From positions 1 to 64,000 of the forward strand of contig JAPLKL010000050.1 of NCBI GenBank assembly GCA_026388095.1: DNA of 64,000 nucleotides, given 5' to 3'. The position numbers were made by a program, and so were the translations under genes. Numbering within the stretch: position 1 is the stretch's first letter; every line of letters begins with the position of its first letter. The notes below the pieces were generated by a model, which saw nothing but the letters and a program-made list of their open reading frames with translations, was not told where the DNA came from and did no database searches. The stretch comes from Elusimicrobiota bacterium. Lineage in GTDB: Bacteria; Elusimicrobiota; Elusimicrobia; UBA1565; UBA9628. Positions 1 to 7,678 of the stretch are shown here, piece by piece.

Positions 1-68
1 AAAGCCACGCCGGTAGCATCCCCGCAACAGGGGATACCTCGGCGTGGTGGTGCAGTAGTCTAACATGT

Positions 69-1490
69 TTAGGAATATCTCACACGCACGAAATTACGGG
101 AAAATTCAGCGGAGGCGTCACAAATTGAGCGAATCATGCGCTTGAGAGGCTCATGAAGTTGGATTTCGCGAACCGTTGCGAGTCGCTCCATGCTTTTTAG
201 TAGGAAGTTGATGGCGGAGGCGTAGCGTGCATATGCGGTGGGTAGGGGTTCAATGGCGAATAGGGGACGAATACTAATAGGTGCAGGAGCACTGGGACGC
301 GCAAAGGGCAACCCGACCTCTTGCTTCTCGTACGGGACGACATCCGCCGGCTTGGCATCTTTTGCATGGCCCGCCTCAAATTCAACCTTGCGCGCCTCAG
401 GACTATTACTGGGAAATAACAGCGCGGCGAAAGCATACTTCTCATAATCGCTGTATCCTGAGTCGGACCGTGGTCTAAGGGATAGCGGAGCTGCCCCCAA
501 TTCCCAAATTACTTTTTCCTTCGGCGACTTGCCGTTGTCCGTCAATCTCATCGTGATTCCGGGCGAGCGAGAGGCCGGAAGGAAGGCCCATCTTTTGTTG
601 CGGCCCTTGGACCCCAAGAGACAGGCAGCGATGAATGGGTTTTCTAACTTCTGCCGCAATGAGACCTGGAACTTATAGGCGGCCAGCAAATCTGGATTAT
701 CCTTGAGAGCGTTGCGGAAGGCATTGAAAACAATGCCATCCTTGTCGAAGGAGAATTCGGTCTGTAAAAAGTGGTCACGGAGAAAAATGTTTTCAAGCTG
801 CGAGTTTGAAGCCCAAATCCCGATGGGAGTGGAACGGACGGGATCTTGGAAGAAGCTGAGCCAGCGCCGATCTGTCGACGATTTGTTGCCCGAGCCGATG
901 CTTAGGGCTTGATCAAGGAAGCCCACTGCCGTTTCATAGGTGGCAACGTCCAGCTTATCCTTCTTCTCAATCAAAGCTCGGCGTAAGCCGGACAGGAGTT
1001 TCTGTGTGCTGAGTTTGTCGTCCGCCTCAATTGCCAAGGAAACGCTCGCCAATGTCGAATCTGCGACCTCCCTGACATAGGCGTCTACGGCATTGGCCGG
1101 GATCATCGCCCACGGCCACACTGGGCCCATGGCTTTCCATGCCTCCGCGTAGGAGCGATATAGTTTGCCCACAACCGGCTTATCCACACTCCGATAGTCC
1201 TCGACTTCCAGAGAGAACTTCGCGGGACGCAGGTCCACTGAGACCCCAAAAAGATCGACAGGGGAGCCGGCGCTTTTTAAACCACCGAGAGCCTCCATAT
1301 GGTCAAAGGGGCCAGGGTAGCTAAAGGCGCCATACTCACGCTCGGTGTCCTGGTTGGATTCAGCTTGAACAGGGACACCCTCGTGCGCAACCAAACAAGC
1401 CGCAAAGAGTGCACACCACAAAAACAGCACGCCCTTCTGCCATGTCACAGTGCAAGCCCTCGCCGAAACTTGGCTCCTTTGATGGAACAT
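69..1490 (-). CDS. Exported protein of unknown function (473 aa)
   Basis: I do not recognise the family. The N-terminus has a basic stretch followed by a hydrophobic segment (about residues 18-36, GVLFLWCALFAACLVA) and then a small-residue region, which looks like a Sec signal peptide, so the mature chain is probably periplasmic or surface exposed. The rest is soluble-looking, with no clear repeats and no further membrane segments. It reads away from the neighbouring glycosylase gene and ends near the window edge. The tandem palindrome at 1536-1555 lies just upstream and may be its operator. The call as a real gene rests on its length, the signal peptide and the absence of a better frame. Confidence 0.7.
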   Translation of the reverse strand: MFHQRSQVSARACTVTWQKGVLFLWCALFAACLVAHEGVPVQAESNQDTEREYGAFSYPGPFDHMEALGGLKSAGSPVDLFGVSVDLRPAKFSLEVEDYRSVDKPVVGKLYRSYAEAWKAMGPVWPWAMIPANAVDAYVREVADSTLASVSLAIEADDKLSTQKLLSGLRRALIEKKDKLDVATYETAVGFLDQALSIGSGNKSSTDRRWLSFFQDPVRSTPIGIWASNSQLENIFLRDHFLQTEFSFDKDGIVFNAFRNALKDNPDLLAAYKFQVSLRQKLENPFIAACLLGSKGRNKRWAFLPASRSPGITMRLTDNGKSPKEKVIWELGAAPLSLRPRSDSGYSDYEKYAFAALLFPSNSPEARKVEFEAGHAKDAKPADVVPYEKQEVGLPFARPSAPAPISIRPLFAIEPLPTAYARYASAINFLLKSMERLATVREIQLHEPLKRMIRSICDASAEFSRNFVRVRYS

Positions 1491-1535
1491 GAAAGATTCA
1501 TCTGTCTAACGTAGAGAGTCACTTGACTAAGTAGC

Positions 1536-1555
1536 ACGGCCGTCGAGACGGCCGT
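1536..1555. promoter_or_regulatory. Tandem palindromic octamers upstream of the exported-protein gene
   Basis: The self-complementary octamer ACGGCCGT occurs twice, separated by CGAG, so the two sites sit 12 bp apart, 46 bp upstream of the start at 1490. Two palindromes a little over one helical turn apart resemble an operator, but they can equally pair as a 9-bp hairpin. The rest of 1491-1780 shows nothing I can identify. Confidence 0.35.
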
Positions 1556-1780
1556 CAATGAAGATTGTATCTCTGCCGCCTATCATTAGCAACGGAAAAG
1601 AAGCTCCAGTTTCCGTGATATCCTGCGGGCCACGCAGGGTATCACCCCAAGCCCTATCTCCGACCCAACCCCAGCCGGTCAGCAGGACTCTGGACTCTCC
1701 GGCCTGCCTTGATCGGGGCACTTCACAATGCCGAGTTGGGCGACTGGAGGGGTCGACTGAGGTGGTTGCTGGTGCACGAA

Positions 1781-2995
1781 TCAAACCCGGCGCCGCACCT
1801 CATCCGCCAACGCCGCCGGAAAAACCCTCCCCACCGAAATCTCCCCCGCCCCCACGAACTTTTCCAGCGACCCAAAAGCCTTTGCCAACCCCGCCAAAGC
1901 CCCATCCCCCCCGGGAAATCCCTCTTCGAAATGCACGGCCGGCACCAAAAGCCTCCCATCCTGCCGCGAGTTCTTCGCGTCCAGCCGCCCGATCAACCGC
2001 CCATCGTGCAAAATAGGCAGACAATAATACCCATGCCGCCTTTTCGCCGCAGGCACATACACCTCGATCTTGTAGTCGAACCCGAACAGATCCAAAGTCC
2101 GCTGGCGATGCCACAGGAAGGAATCGAACGGACAAAGCAGCGTCGTCCCCTTCACCGCCGGCCCCGGCTCCTGCAAAGCCGGCAAGTCCTCCCGCAAAGC
2201 GAACCACTCCCCGGCCAGCCCCTTCACCGCCACAGCCGAGACCTCGCCCGACTCCAGCATCGCGCGCAAAGCCCCGCGCCGGTCTTTCAATGAGAACCGC
2301 GGGAAAGAAAGGTAAGCCCCCAAATCCTTGGCCGTGGCCGCGCCCATCGCGTGCAGGCTCTGCCGGACATGCCACTTGTGGAACTCCTCGGCTGAAAGCG
2401 GCTCCACCGCCGAAAGGTCCACCACCCGCTCGGAAAGATCGTAGCGCTTGCGGAAATGCGGCCGCGAATGCACCGCCACCTTGCCCGTCATCCACAGAAA
2501 ATGAAGCGCGTGGTCGCCCGGCATCCAGTCCCACCAGCCCGTGGATTTCTTAGTCCTCTGCCCAGCAGTGAACACCGCGGCAGTCACCGGCCCCTTGTCC
2601 GCCACCACAGACTCGACCTCGCGCAGCATCTTCCCGTTAGCCTTCAGCCAGGACGACCAGCCCGTGTGGCGCGTGCGGTAGTCCAGCATGGCCCGCCGCC
2701 AGGCGGGCAGATGAGCGCGCGGCACCAGACAGGCCGCGTGAGCCCAATACTCGTAAAGGAGACGGTCCTCGTAAGCCAGCCGGTCCAGCGCGGCCTTGTC
2801 ATAGGCCCCGAAGCGGCTCCAGACCGAAAGATAATGCGCGCGTTCGATGACGTTGATGGAGTCGAGCTGCAGGCCGCCCGTGTCTTCGACGAAGGCTTGC
2901 AGGCGCTTGGCGTTGAGCGGCCCCTGCAGAGGCCGGTCCAGGTGCTGGCGCTTGAGGAAGAGCCGGCGCACGGCCTCGACCGTGATAGGCTTCAC
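1781..2995 (-). CDS. ycaQ: YcaQ/AlkZ-like DNA glycosylase (HTH_42 family)
   Basis: A member of the winged-helix HTH_42 family that includes E. coli YcaQ (AlkX) and Streptomyces AlkZ, monofunctional glycosylases that remove alkylated or crosslinked bases. The catalytic Q-x-D signature of the YcaQ subclass is visible as QLDS (Gln43, Asp45). The C-terminal half has the typical segment LCPFDSFLWHRQR...LFGFDYKIEVY...GRLDAK. At 404 residues it has the usual length. The start is GTG at 2993-2995, with a -10-like TAGACT at 3002-3007 (minus strand) six bases upstream and no Shine-Dalgarno sequence, so the mRNA may be leaderless. It lies 29 bp downstream of the ribbon-helix-helix gene on the same strand. 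Family confident; exact lesion specificity unknown. Confidence 0.88.
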   Translation of the reverse strand: MKPITVEAVRRLFLKRQHLDRPLQGPLNAKRLQAFVEDTGGLQLDSINVIERAHYLSVWSRFGAYDKAALDRLAYEDRLLYEYWAHAACLVPRAHLPAWRRAMLDYRTRHTGWSSWLKANGKMLREVESVVADKGPVTAAVFTAGQRTKKSTGWWDWMPGDHALHFLWMTGKVAVHSRPHFRKRYDLSERVVDLSAVEPLSAEEFHKWHVRQSLHAMGAATAKDLGAYLSFPRFSLKDRRGALRAMLESGEVSAVAVKGLAGEWFALREDLPALQEPGPAVKGTTLLCPFDSFLWHRQRTLDLFGFDYKIEVYVPAAKRRHGYYCLPILHDGRLIGRLDAKNSRQDGRLLVPAVHFEEGFPGGDGALAGLAKAFGSLEKFVGAGEISVGRVFPAALADEVRRRV

Positions 2996-3024
2996 TTCAG
3001 CAGTCTACAAAATGGACGACATCC

Positions 3025-3252
3025 CTATTTCGCCCGCTTGGCGAAGTAGCTCCTAGCGGAAACGGCCTTGCCCGGTTGCCTCAGATGCAGCTTCCAGGCC
3101 TTCTGCGCCGTGCGCAGACCCTCCAGCTCATGCTCGTAGGTCGACTCCACGGCCTTCCTGAGCAGATCGGCCATAGGGCAATGCAGTTCGACCGCCAAGT
3201 GCTTGAGCCCGCTATGGAGCTCCTCCGGCAGGTAGATCGTAGTCCTGACCAT
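3025..3252 (-). CDS. Ribbon-helix-helix (CopG-like) DNA-binding protein, 75 aa
   Basis: The N-terminus MVRTTIYLPEELHSGL followed by a second amphipathic helix is the classical ribbon-helix-helix fold used by CopG/MetJ-type repressors and many antitoxins. I chose ATG 3252 because AGGAGG lies directly upstream and a good promoter sits at 3272-3300. No toxin-like ORF of the usual size is adjacent on either side; the next gene downstream is the YcaQ-like glycosylase. It may therefore be a stand-alone repressor, an orphan antitoxin, or a regulator of the glycosylase. The promoter spacer contains the palindrome ACATATGT, which would suit autoregulation. Confidence 0.8.
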   Translation of the reverse strand: MVRTTIYLPEELHSGLKHLAVELHCPMADLLRKAVESTYEHELEGLRTAQKAWKLHLRQPGKAVSARSYFAKRAK

Positions 3253-3271
3253 GGGGTCGCCTCCTACGATG

Positions 3272-3300
3272 AGATTAACATGCAAACATATGTATGTCAA
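3272..3300 (-). promoter_or_regulatory. Sigma70-type promoter of the ribbon-helix-helix gene
   Basis: On the minus strand a consensus TTGACA (3295-3300) is separated by 17 bp from TAATCT (3272-3277), 19 bp before the ATG at 3252, with an AGGAGG ribosome-binding site between. The spacer contains the palindrome ACATATGT, a likely operator half for the RHH product. This is one of the best canonical promoters in the window. Confidence 0.75.
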
Positions 3301-3386
3301 TCCCCCATGGGGTGCGCCGAAAATTTGTAGGTAGCCGCCAGACCGGGCGCCCGGAATCGCGCGCCCGGCAATCTCCCGTGGGGGTC

Positions 3387-3488
3387 CCTCCCTTGGTCCG
3401 TTGCTTTTCTGCAACTTCCCTCCCCAACGCGGCGATATAGGGCATCTATTCCGAACCGTGTTGCTTGGGAGCAACGGACCAAGGGAGG
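3387..3488. repeat. Nested 18-bp inverted repeat with inner hairpins
   Basis: The 18-bp arm 3387-3404 (CCTCCCTTGGTCCGTTGC) is repeated perfectly inverted at 3471-3488. Each arm also carries its own short hairpin: GTTGC-6 nt-GCAAC at 3400-3415 and GTTGCT-4 nt-AGCAAC at 3460-3475. The arrangement could extrude as a branched cruciform upstream of the XRE gene. Confidence 0.65.
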
Positions 3489-3503
3489 CAAGGTTCGGCG
3501 GGT

Positions 3504-3957
3504 GGGAACTTTTTCGGGGGTCATCTCGTAAGATAGTATGGATTCCCAAGGGACGGTGCGTCGCATGGCGACATTGCTCAAAGAGCTGCGGCTGGACCGC
3601 GGAATCTCCCAGCGGCAGCTTGCCGATCATGCGGGCGTCAACGCTTCGGTCGTGCATTGGGCCGAGCGGGGCGAAGACGCCAAGCTCTCGACCTGGGGCA
3701 AGCTCTTTGAAGGGCTGGGCTATCGCCTCCGGATCGACGCTACGGAGCTTGCCGAGGAAGTCGGCGAGCTTCTTGCCGAGGAGCGCGACCGCAGGCGGGA
3801 AAGGCGCTCGCAAGGTCTTTGCGCGGGCAAGCGTCGTTTCTATTGACCGCTTGACGAGGGTGTAAGGCCGGCTGCCTACAAATTTTCGGCGCACCCCCCC
3901 CATGCCTGCCATCCGAGTTCATCACTAAATATACGAATGACCCGCCGAAAAGTTCCC
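3504..3957. repeat. Imperfect inverted repeat B flanking the XRE gene
   Basis: Sequence 3504-3530, beginning GGGAACTTTTTCGG, recurs inverted at 3932-3957 with a few mismatches and indels. It is interleaved with repeat A (order A, B, gene, A', B'). Each copy is followed by an AT-rich -10-like stretch and an ATG, so B may be a duplicated promoter or operator pointing inward from both sides. Confidence 0.5.
3538..3846 (+). CDS. XRE-family helix-turn-helix regulator (102 aa)
   Basis: Residues from about 10 to 65 form a Cro/C1-type HTH: LLKELRLDRGISQRQLADHAG, then VNASVVHWAERG, then a third helix region. The C-terminal third is charged and probably helical (EEVGELLAEERDRRRERR). The start could be ATG 3538 or ATG 3565; neither has a clear Shine-Dalgarno sequence, and 3538 sits close behind an AAGATAGT stretch. 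The gene lies inside two interleaved inverted-repeat pairs, suggesting it arrived as a small mobile or rearranged cassette. No toxin partner is visible beside it. Confidence 0.75.
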   Translation: MDSQGTVRRMATLLKELRLDRGISQRQLADHAGVNASVVHWAERGEDAKLSTWGKLFEGLGYRLRIDATELAEEVGELLAEERDRRRERRSQGLCAGKRRFY

Positions 3958-4000
3958 GGATAGGCCATTTGTCTGAGAAGAAATGGGCCCTAAGACTCGT

Positions 4001-4027
4001 TTGCGCCCCTTTGCGCGCAAGTATAAT
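4001..4027 (+). promoter_or_regulatory. Promoter with perfect TATAAT 7 nt before the start codon
   Basis: A perfect TATAAT (4022-4027) is preceded by TTGCGC (4001-4006, 15-bp spacing) and followed after 7 nt by the ATG at 4035. A start site at the normal distance from the -10 would put +1 at or next to the A of the ATG, so the transcript would be leaderless. Confidence 0.6.
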
Positions 4028-4034
4028 ACCGTCC

Positions 4035-4979
4035 ATGGTTTGGCGCTGCGCGCTCGCGGCTCTGGCCGCCCTATTGCCCGCCTCGTCCTCGGCCCAGGTC
4101 CGAGCCGTAGCCAAGGTCGCGGCGCCCTGGCGCGGACCCGTTGGCCCCGCGCTCGGCGCGCCGCACTTCACCAACTCGCTGGTCCCTCAGCTGCAGTCCA
4201 TGGTCCCCGCCCCGTCCTTGACCGCTCCCATGCCCAAGGTCGGCCTGCAGGCCGCGCCCATAGTCCAGACCATGGAAGCCCCCGGCCCGGCGCCGGTAGC
4301 GGCCGAGGATCAAAAATTCCAGGACTCCATGGCCGCGGCCATGACCATGCAGAGCCAGGTCCTCGGCTCCATATCCCGCGCCACAGGCTTCGACCCCCTC
4401 GTCCTATCGCTGGGCATGTCCATGCTGCGCGAAGGCCTCTCCGCCAAGGACTGGCTCGACATCGGCGCCGGCCTCCAGGACCGCGATTCCGACTGGGACG
4501 AGATGGACAAGGTCCTCGCCCAGCAGATGCGCTCCCCCCAGTTCTCGGAAGGATTCCGAAAGGGCCAGAAGATCTCCCCCGACGACCTCACCATGCTGGC
4601 CTGGACCATCAAGGACCTGCCCCGGGAAGTCGAGATCGCGCGCAACAACCAGTACCTCGGCTGGCAGTACCGCTGGGAGGCGGGCGACGCTTCCGCTGCC
4701 GGGGCCTCGTTCAAGAACGCCTCGGTCAAACGCCTGTCCAAGGACTCCTGGATGATAGACCTCGGCGCCATCCCCGGGCCCCAAGGCGCGCAGAGGCTGC
4801 GCTTCTCTCTGGAAGGATTCTCAGGGCGCGCCGCGGACGCCAAGCCCCAGCTCGACGCCCTGCTCTCCTCGCCCTTGCTCACCCCCGAGCAGAGGGCCGA
4901 CCTCCTGCGGTTGGCTCTGCGCCTGGAAGCCGAGGGCCTGCTGCCCAAAGGCTACAGCCAGTCCCGGTCCGCGCGCTAG
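4035..4979 (+). CDS. Exported protein of unknown function with Ala/Pro-rich N-terminal stretch (314 aa)
   Basis: ATG 4035 gives a clean signal peptide (VWRCALAALAALLPASSSA), while a longer in-frame ATG at 3969 would bury it. After cleavage comes a Pro/Ala/Leu-rich segment to about residue 80, then a helical region with QDSMAAAMTMQSQVLGSI and a region rich in Asp/Trp (DWLDIGAGLQDRDSDWDEMD). I do not recognise the domain. The stop codon overlaps the stop of the convergent POT transporter gene. The spaced-out N-terminus resembles those of the exported peptidases elsewhere in the window. A perfect TATAAT just upstream suggests strong, possibly leaderless, expression. Confidence 0.72.
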   Translation: MVWRCALAALAALLPASSSAQVRAVAKVAAPWRGPVGPALGAPHFTNSLVPQLQSMVPAPSLTAPMPKVGLQAAPIVQTMEAPGPAPVAAEDQKFQDSMAAAMTMQSQVLGSISRATGFDPLVLSLGMSMLREGLSAKDWLDIGAGLQDRDSDWDEMDKVLAQQMRSPQFSEGFRKGQKISPDDLTMLAWTIKDLPREVEIARNNQYLGWQYRWEAGDASAAGASFKNASVKRLSKDSWMIDLGAIPGPQGAQRLRFSLEGFSGRAADAKPQLDALLSSPLLTPEQRADLLRLALRLEAEGLLPKGYSQSRSAR

Positions 4980-6427
4980 GATTCCGACTCGGTGATCTCC
5001 TCCAGGGTCTTCTCGGCGCTCGTCGGGCCGAGCCTGCCGCGCCCGGCTTTCCGGCCGTCCAGGCGGTCGGTGACGGCGCGGAACGCCATCAATAGGATGA
5101 AGCCCGCCACCCCCACGGCCGTGAAGACGTACCAGATGTAGTGGGCGTGGGCGTAGTAGCCGGCGCGCTCCAGCTCGCTCAGGCCCGCCGGAAGCTTCGC
5201 GGGGTCCGGGCACCACTTATCCAGAAGCATGCCCGAGAGGATGAAGCCGAACAGCCAGCCGAAGGCGGAATTGAGGTGCGCGTAGCCCATGTACAGGCCG
5301 GTCTCTCCCGGAGGCGCCTGCTTGGAGGCGTACTCCAGGTAGCGGGGCGATAGGAAGCATTCGGCCAAGCCCTGGAAAAAGATGCCGATCATCATCATGA
5401 GGATGATGGTGTTGACCGTCGTGAATCCCAGGGACACCTCCTTGGCCCCTATCAAAGGCGCCAAGGAGACGGTGAAGGCGGAGAGCGGGATGATGAGGAA
5501 GGAGACCGCTATCGAGCTGATGGGCCGCCAGCGGCGCACCAGCTGGGTGATGGGGATGACGAAGAGGATGACCACGAAGGGGTTCACGTTGGCCACCCAG
5601 CCGGGCTTGGAGGAAAGCCCCACCATGCGGAACAGGTACTTGGGCATGGTGGCGTAGAGCTGGCCCTGGATCGCCCAGAAGAAGCCCGTGATGACGATGA
5701 GGCAGGCGAAGCGCCAGTTGGAGAGCGCCCGGCCCAGGCCCGCGGCCAGTTCCCGGAAGCTCTTGGCCGGGGTCTTGGCCGCGCCCTCCGGCTCGCGGTA
5801 GGCCAGCAGAGCGAAAAGCAGGGCCACGAAGGCCATGGAGGCGGAGTAGAAGTTGACGAACTGCAGCTCCCAGCCCGGGCCGCTCGGGTTGCCCAGCAGC
5901 CCCTTGAGGAAGCCCAAGAGGCCGGAAGAGTCCGATGCGGCGAAGGCCTGGCGGATGGGGTCCACGAAGCTCTTGCCCGCGAAGGCGCCGATGTTGACCG
6001 CCCAGTAGAACAGGGAGAAGGCCCGGGCCCGGTTCGTCTCGTCGGAGCACTTGGCCGTGGTCCCGGAGACCACCGGCTTGACGATGCCCGCCCCGCAGAC
6101 GATGATGGCCAGGGCCAGGATGGCGGAGGACTTGGTCGGGAAAGCGCCCAGCACCGAGTAGCCGACGCAGAGCAGGAAGAAGGCCGCGCAGAGGGACTTC
6201 TTGAAGCCGATGCGGTCGGCCAGCGTCCCCATGAATGTGGGCATGAGGTAGAGGACGAAGGAGAAGACGCCGGTGACCACGCCGGTGGCGCGGTCCGAAA
6301 AGCCGATGCGCGTGGTCAGATAGACGGACAGGAAGATGAAGCAGCCGTAGTAGGCGGCGCGCTCGAAGAGCTCGATGAGGTTGGCGAACCAGAAGGTGGA
6401 CGAGAAACGCCAGGTGGTCTTTTCCAT
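4976..6427 (-). CDS. POT/PTR2-family proton-coupled peptide transporter (MFS)
   Basis: A 483-residue polytopic protein with 12 or more hydrophobic segments. The first helix region carries the POT-family signature LIELFERAAYYG (the ExxER(F)xYY motif that couples protons to peptide transport), followed by MFS loops such as MGTLADRIGFKK. These transporters import di- and tripeptides or related solutes across the inner membrane. I use ATG 6427, not an upstream in-frame codon, because it lies 2 nt after the stop of the GreA-like gene, implying co-transcription. Its stop overlaps that of the convergent exported-protein gene. Substrate within the family is not predictable. Confidence 0.85.
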   Translation of the reverse strand: MEKTTWRFSSTFWFANLIELFERAAYYGCFIFLSVYLTTRIGFSDRATGVVTGVFSFVLYLMPTFMGTLADRIGFKKSLCAAFFLLCVGYSVLGAFPTKSSAILALAIIVCGAGIVKPVVSGTTAKCSDETNRARAFSLFYWAVNIGAFAGKSFVDPIRQAFAASDSSGLLGFLKGLLGNPSGPGWELQFVNFYSASMAFVALLFALLAYREPEGAAKTPAKSFRELAAGLGRALSNWRFACLIVITGFFWAIQGQLYATMPKYLFRMVGLSSKPGWVANVNPFVVILFVIPITQLVRRWRPISSIAVSFLIIPLSAFTVSLAPLIGAKEVSLGFTTVNTIILMMMIGIFFQGLAECFLSPRYLEYASKQAPPGETGLYMGYAHLNSAFGWLFGFILSGMLLDKWCPDPAKLPAGLSELERAGYYAHAHYIWYVFTAVGVAGFILLMAFRAVTDRLDGRKAGRGRLGPTSAEKTLEEITESES

Positions 6428-6429
6428 GC

Positions 6430-6903
6430 TCAGCTCCTCGGGTAACGGATGGCCGCCACTTCGAGCGCCCCGGATTCCTCGGTCTCGATCCGGTCCCCGA
6501 CTTTGGCGCCCATCAATGCCAAGGCCAAAGCCGAGTCCCAAGCGATCTTGTCCTGGCCGCCCTCAGCCTCGTCCTGCCCCACGATGGCCAGCGTCCGCGT
6601 CTTGCCGTCCTCGCCGCGCAGTTCCACTTTCGCGCCGAAGCGGACTTCGCCGGCCGGAGCGACCTTGGGGTCCACCGGGATGGCGCTGGCCACCCGGCCC
6701 TCAAAATAGTTCAGGTCGCGCTTGATCTGGCGCGCTTCTCGGCTGTCCTTGGCCAGCGGCTCCAGCCGCGCGCGCAGCTCGGCGGCCTCATGTCGCAGGG
6801 CCACCAGCCCCTCGGCGGTCACGTAGTTCGGGGCCGCGCTCTGGTGGCGCTCCGGCAGTTCGTCCGGATCGCCCGCGTCTTCCTTGATGAAAGCCCGGCT
6901 CAT
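6430..6903 (-). CDS. GreA/GreB-family transcription elongation factor-like protein
   Basis: A 157-residue protein starting MSRAFIKED. It has the family layout: an N-terminal antiparallel coiled coil (about residues 28-75, GLVALRHEAAELRARLEPLA) and a C-terminal FKBP-like domain with TRTLAIVGQDEA and ALMGAKVGDRIE. Gre factors enter the RNA polymerase secondary channel and stimulate transcript cleavage; the class beginning SRAFxKED is a short GreB-like variant found in many bacteria. It is the first gene of a two-gene unit with the POT transporter. ATG 6903 is preferred over the longer frame by homology of the N-terminus. Confidence 0.82.
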   Translation of the reverse strand: MSRAFIKEDAGDPDELPERHQSAAPNYVTAEGLVALRHEAAELRARLEPLAKDSREARQIKRDLNYFEGRVASAIPVDPKVAPAGEVRFGAKVELRGEDGKTRTLAIVGQDEAEGGQDKIAWDSALALALMGAKVGDRIETEESGALEVAAIRYPRS

Positions 6904-6982
6904 GGATGGAAGGTTACCATAGTTCGACGGCCTTGACACGGTTTTTACCTTCCTCCGCCACAATGTATGTTAGAGTCAAGCG

Positions 6983-7678
6983 ATGAGGCTCCGCGCCGCG
7001 GTAGCAGTGATCACCTTGCTTCTCTGCGCTCCGGCCTGGGCGGATGAGAAGACCCAGGTCATGGGGACCAAGGAGGACCGCGTCTTCTGGGTCATCCCCA
7101 ACTACCAGACCGTGCAGGACGAGCTCAGCCTTCCCACCATCTCAGCCCAGGACAAGTTCAGGATTGCGCTGAAGGATTCCTTCGACCCCTACGCCTTCCC
7201 GATCGCCGGGGTCTTCGCCGGCATCTCCCATATCGACAACGAAAACCCCTCTTGGGGACGAGGTCCCGACGGCTTCGGGAAGCGCTATATCGCCGCCCTG
7301 GCGGACCAGACCATGAGCAACATGCTCTCCGAGGCCGCCTTCCCCATCCTCCTGCACCAGGACCCCCGCTTCTTCCGGCTGGGCCGCGGCGGCTTCTGGC
7401 ATCGCCTGGGCTATGCCGCCAGCCGGGTCTTCGTCACCCGCGGCGACGACGGCTCCGCCCAGTTCAACGCCTCCGAATTCGCGGGCAACGCGGTCATGGC
7501 GGCCGCAGGGAACCTCTACCGTCCGAGGCAGGACCGCGGCGTCGGCGAATCGGCGGAGAATTTCGGGCTCCAGATCGGCGTGGACCTGGTCGGCGGCGTG
7601 TTCAAGGAGTTCTGGCCGGACATCAAGGAGAAGCTGACCGGCCGGCGGCCTACCAGGACGTCGGGGCGTAGTCCTTGA
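6983..7678 (+). CDS. Exported protein of a conserved uncharacterised family (231 aa)
   Basis: There is a clear signal peptide (LRAAVAVITLLLCAPAWA). The mature protein has the segment LLHQDPRFFRLGRGGFWHR and a later NAVMAAAGNLYRP, which I remember from uncharacterised exported proteins in Acidobacteriota and other phyla; no function is known to me. Glycine- and aromatic-rich segments and the lack of soluble-enzyme motifs are compatible with membrane association. The 3' end overlaps the convergent SDR gene by 29 bp. Confidence 0.72.
   Translation: MRLRAAVAVITLLLCAPAWADEKTQVMGTKEDRVFWVIPNYQTVQDELSLPTISAQDKFRIALKDSFDPYAFPIAGVFAGISHIDNENPSWGRGPDGFGKRYIAALADQTMSNMLSEAAFPILLHQDPRFFRLGRGGFWHRLGYAASRVFVTRGDDGSAQFNASEFAGNAVMAAAGNLYRPRQDRGVGESAENFGLQIGVDLVGGVFKEFWPDIKEKLTGRRPTRTSGRSP

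Larger units (their letters stand above)
3311..3895. repeat. Inverted repeat A flanking the XRE gene (27-bp arms)
   Basis: The arm at 3311-3337 reappears in inverted orientation at 3869-3895 with a single mismatch. The core is GGTGCGCCGAAAATTTGTAG. The two arms enclose about 530 bp that contain the XRE gene. No transposase is present. The repeat could be the ends of a MITE-like or passenger element, or recombination sites for inversion. Confidence 0.65.

Noticed and set aside
1527-1784. 85-codon minus-strand frame between the exported-protein gene and the glycosylase gene
   Set aside because: No ribosome-binding site, no coherent hydrophobic or domain pattern, and it includes the tandem palindrome.
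1700-1800. Possible tRNA 3' end (GGGTTTGATTC-like T-arm on the minus strand)
   Set aside because: The stem bases around the loop do not pair and no anticodon or acceptor stem can be drawn.
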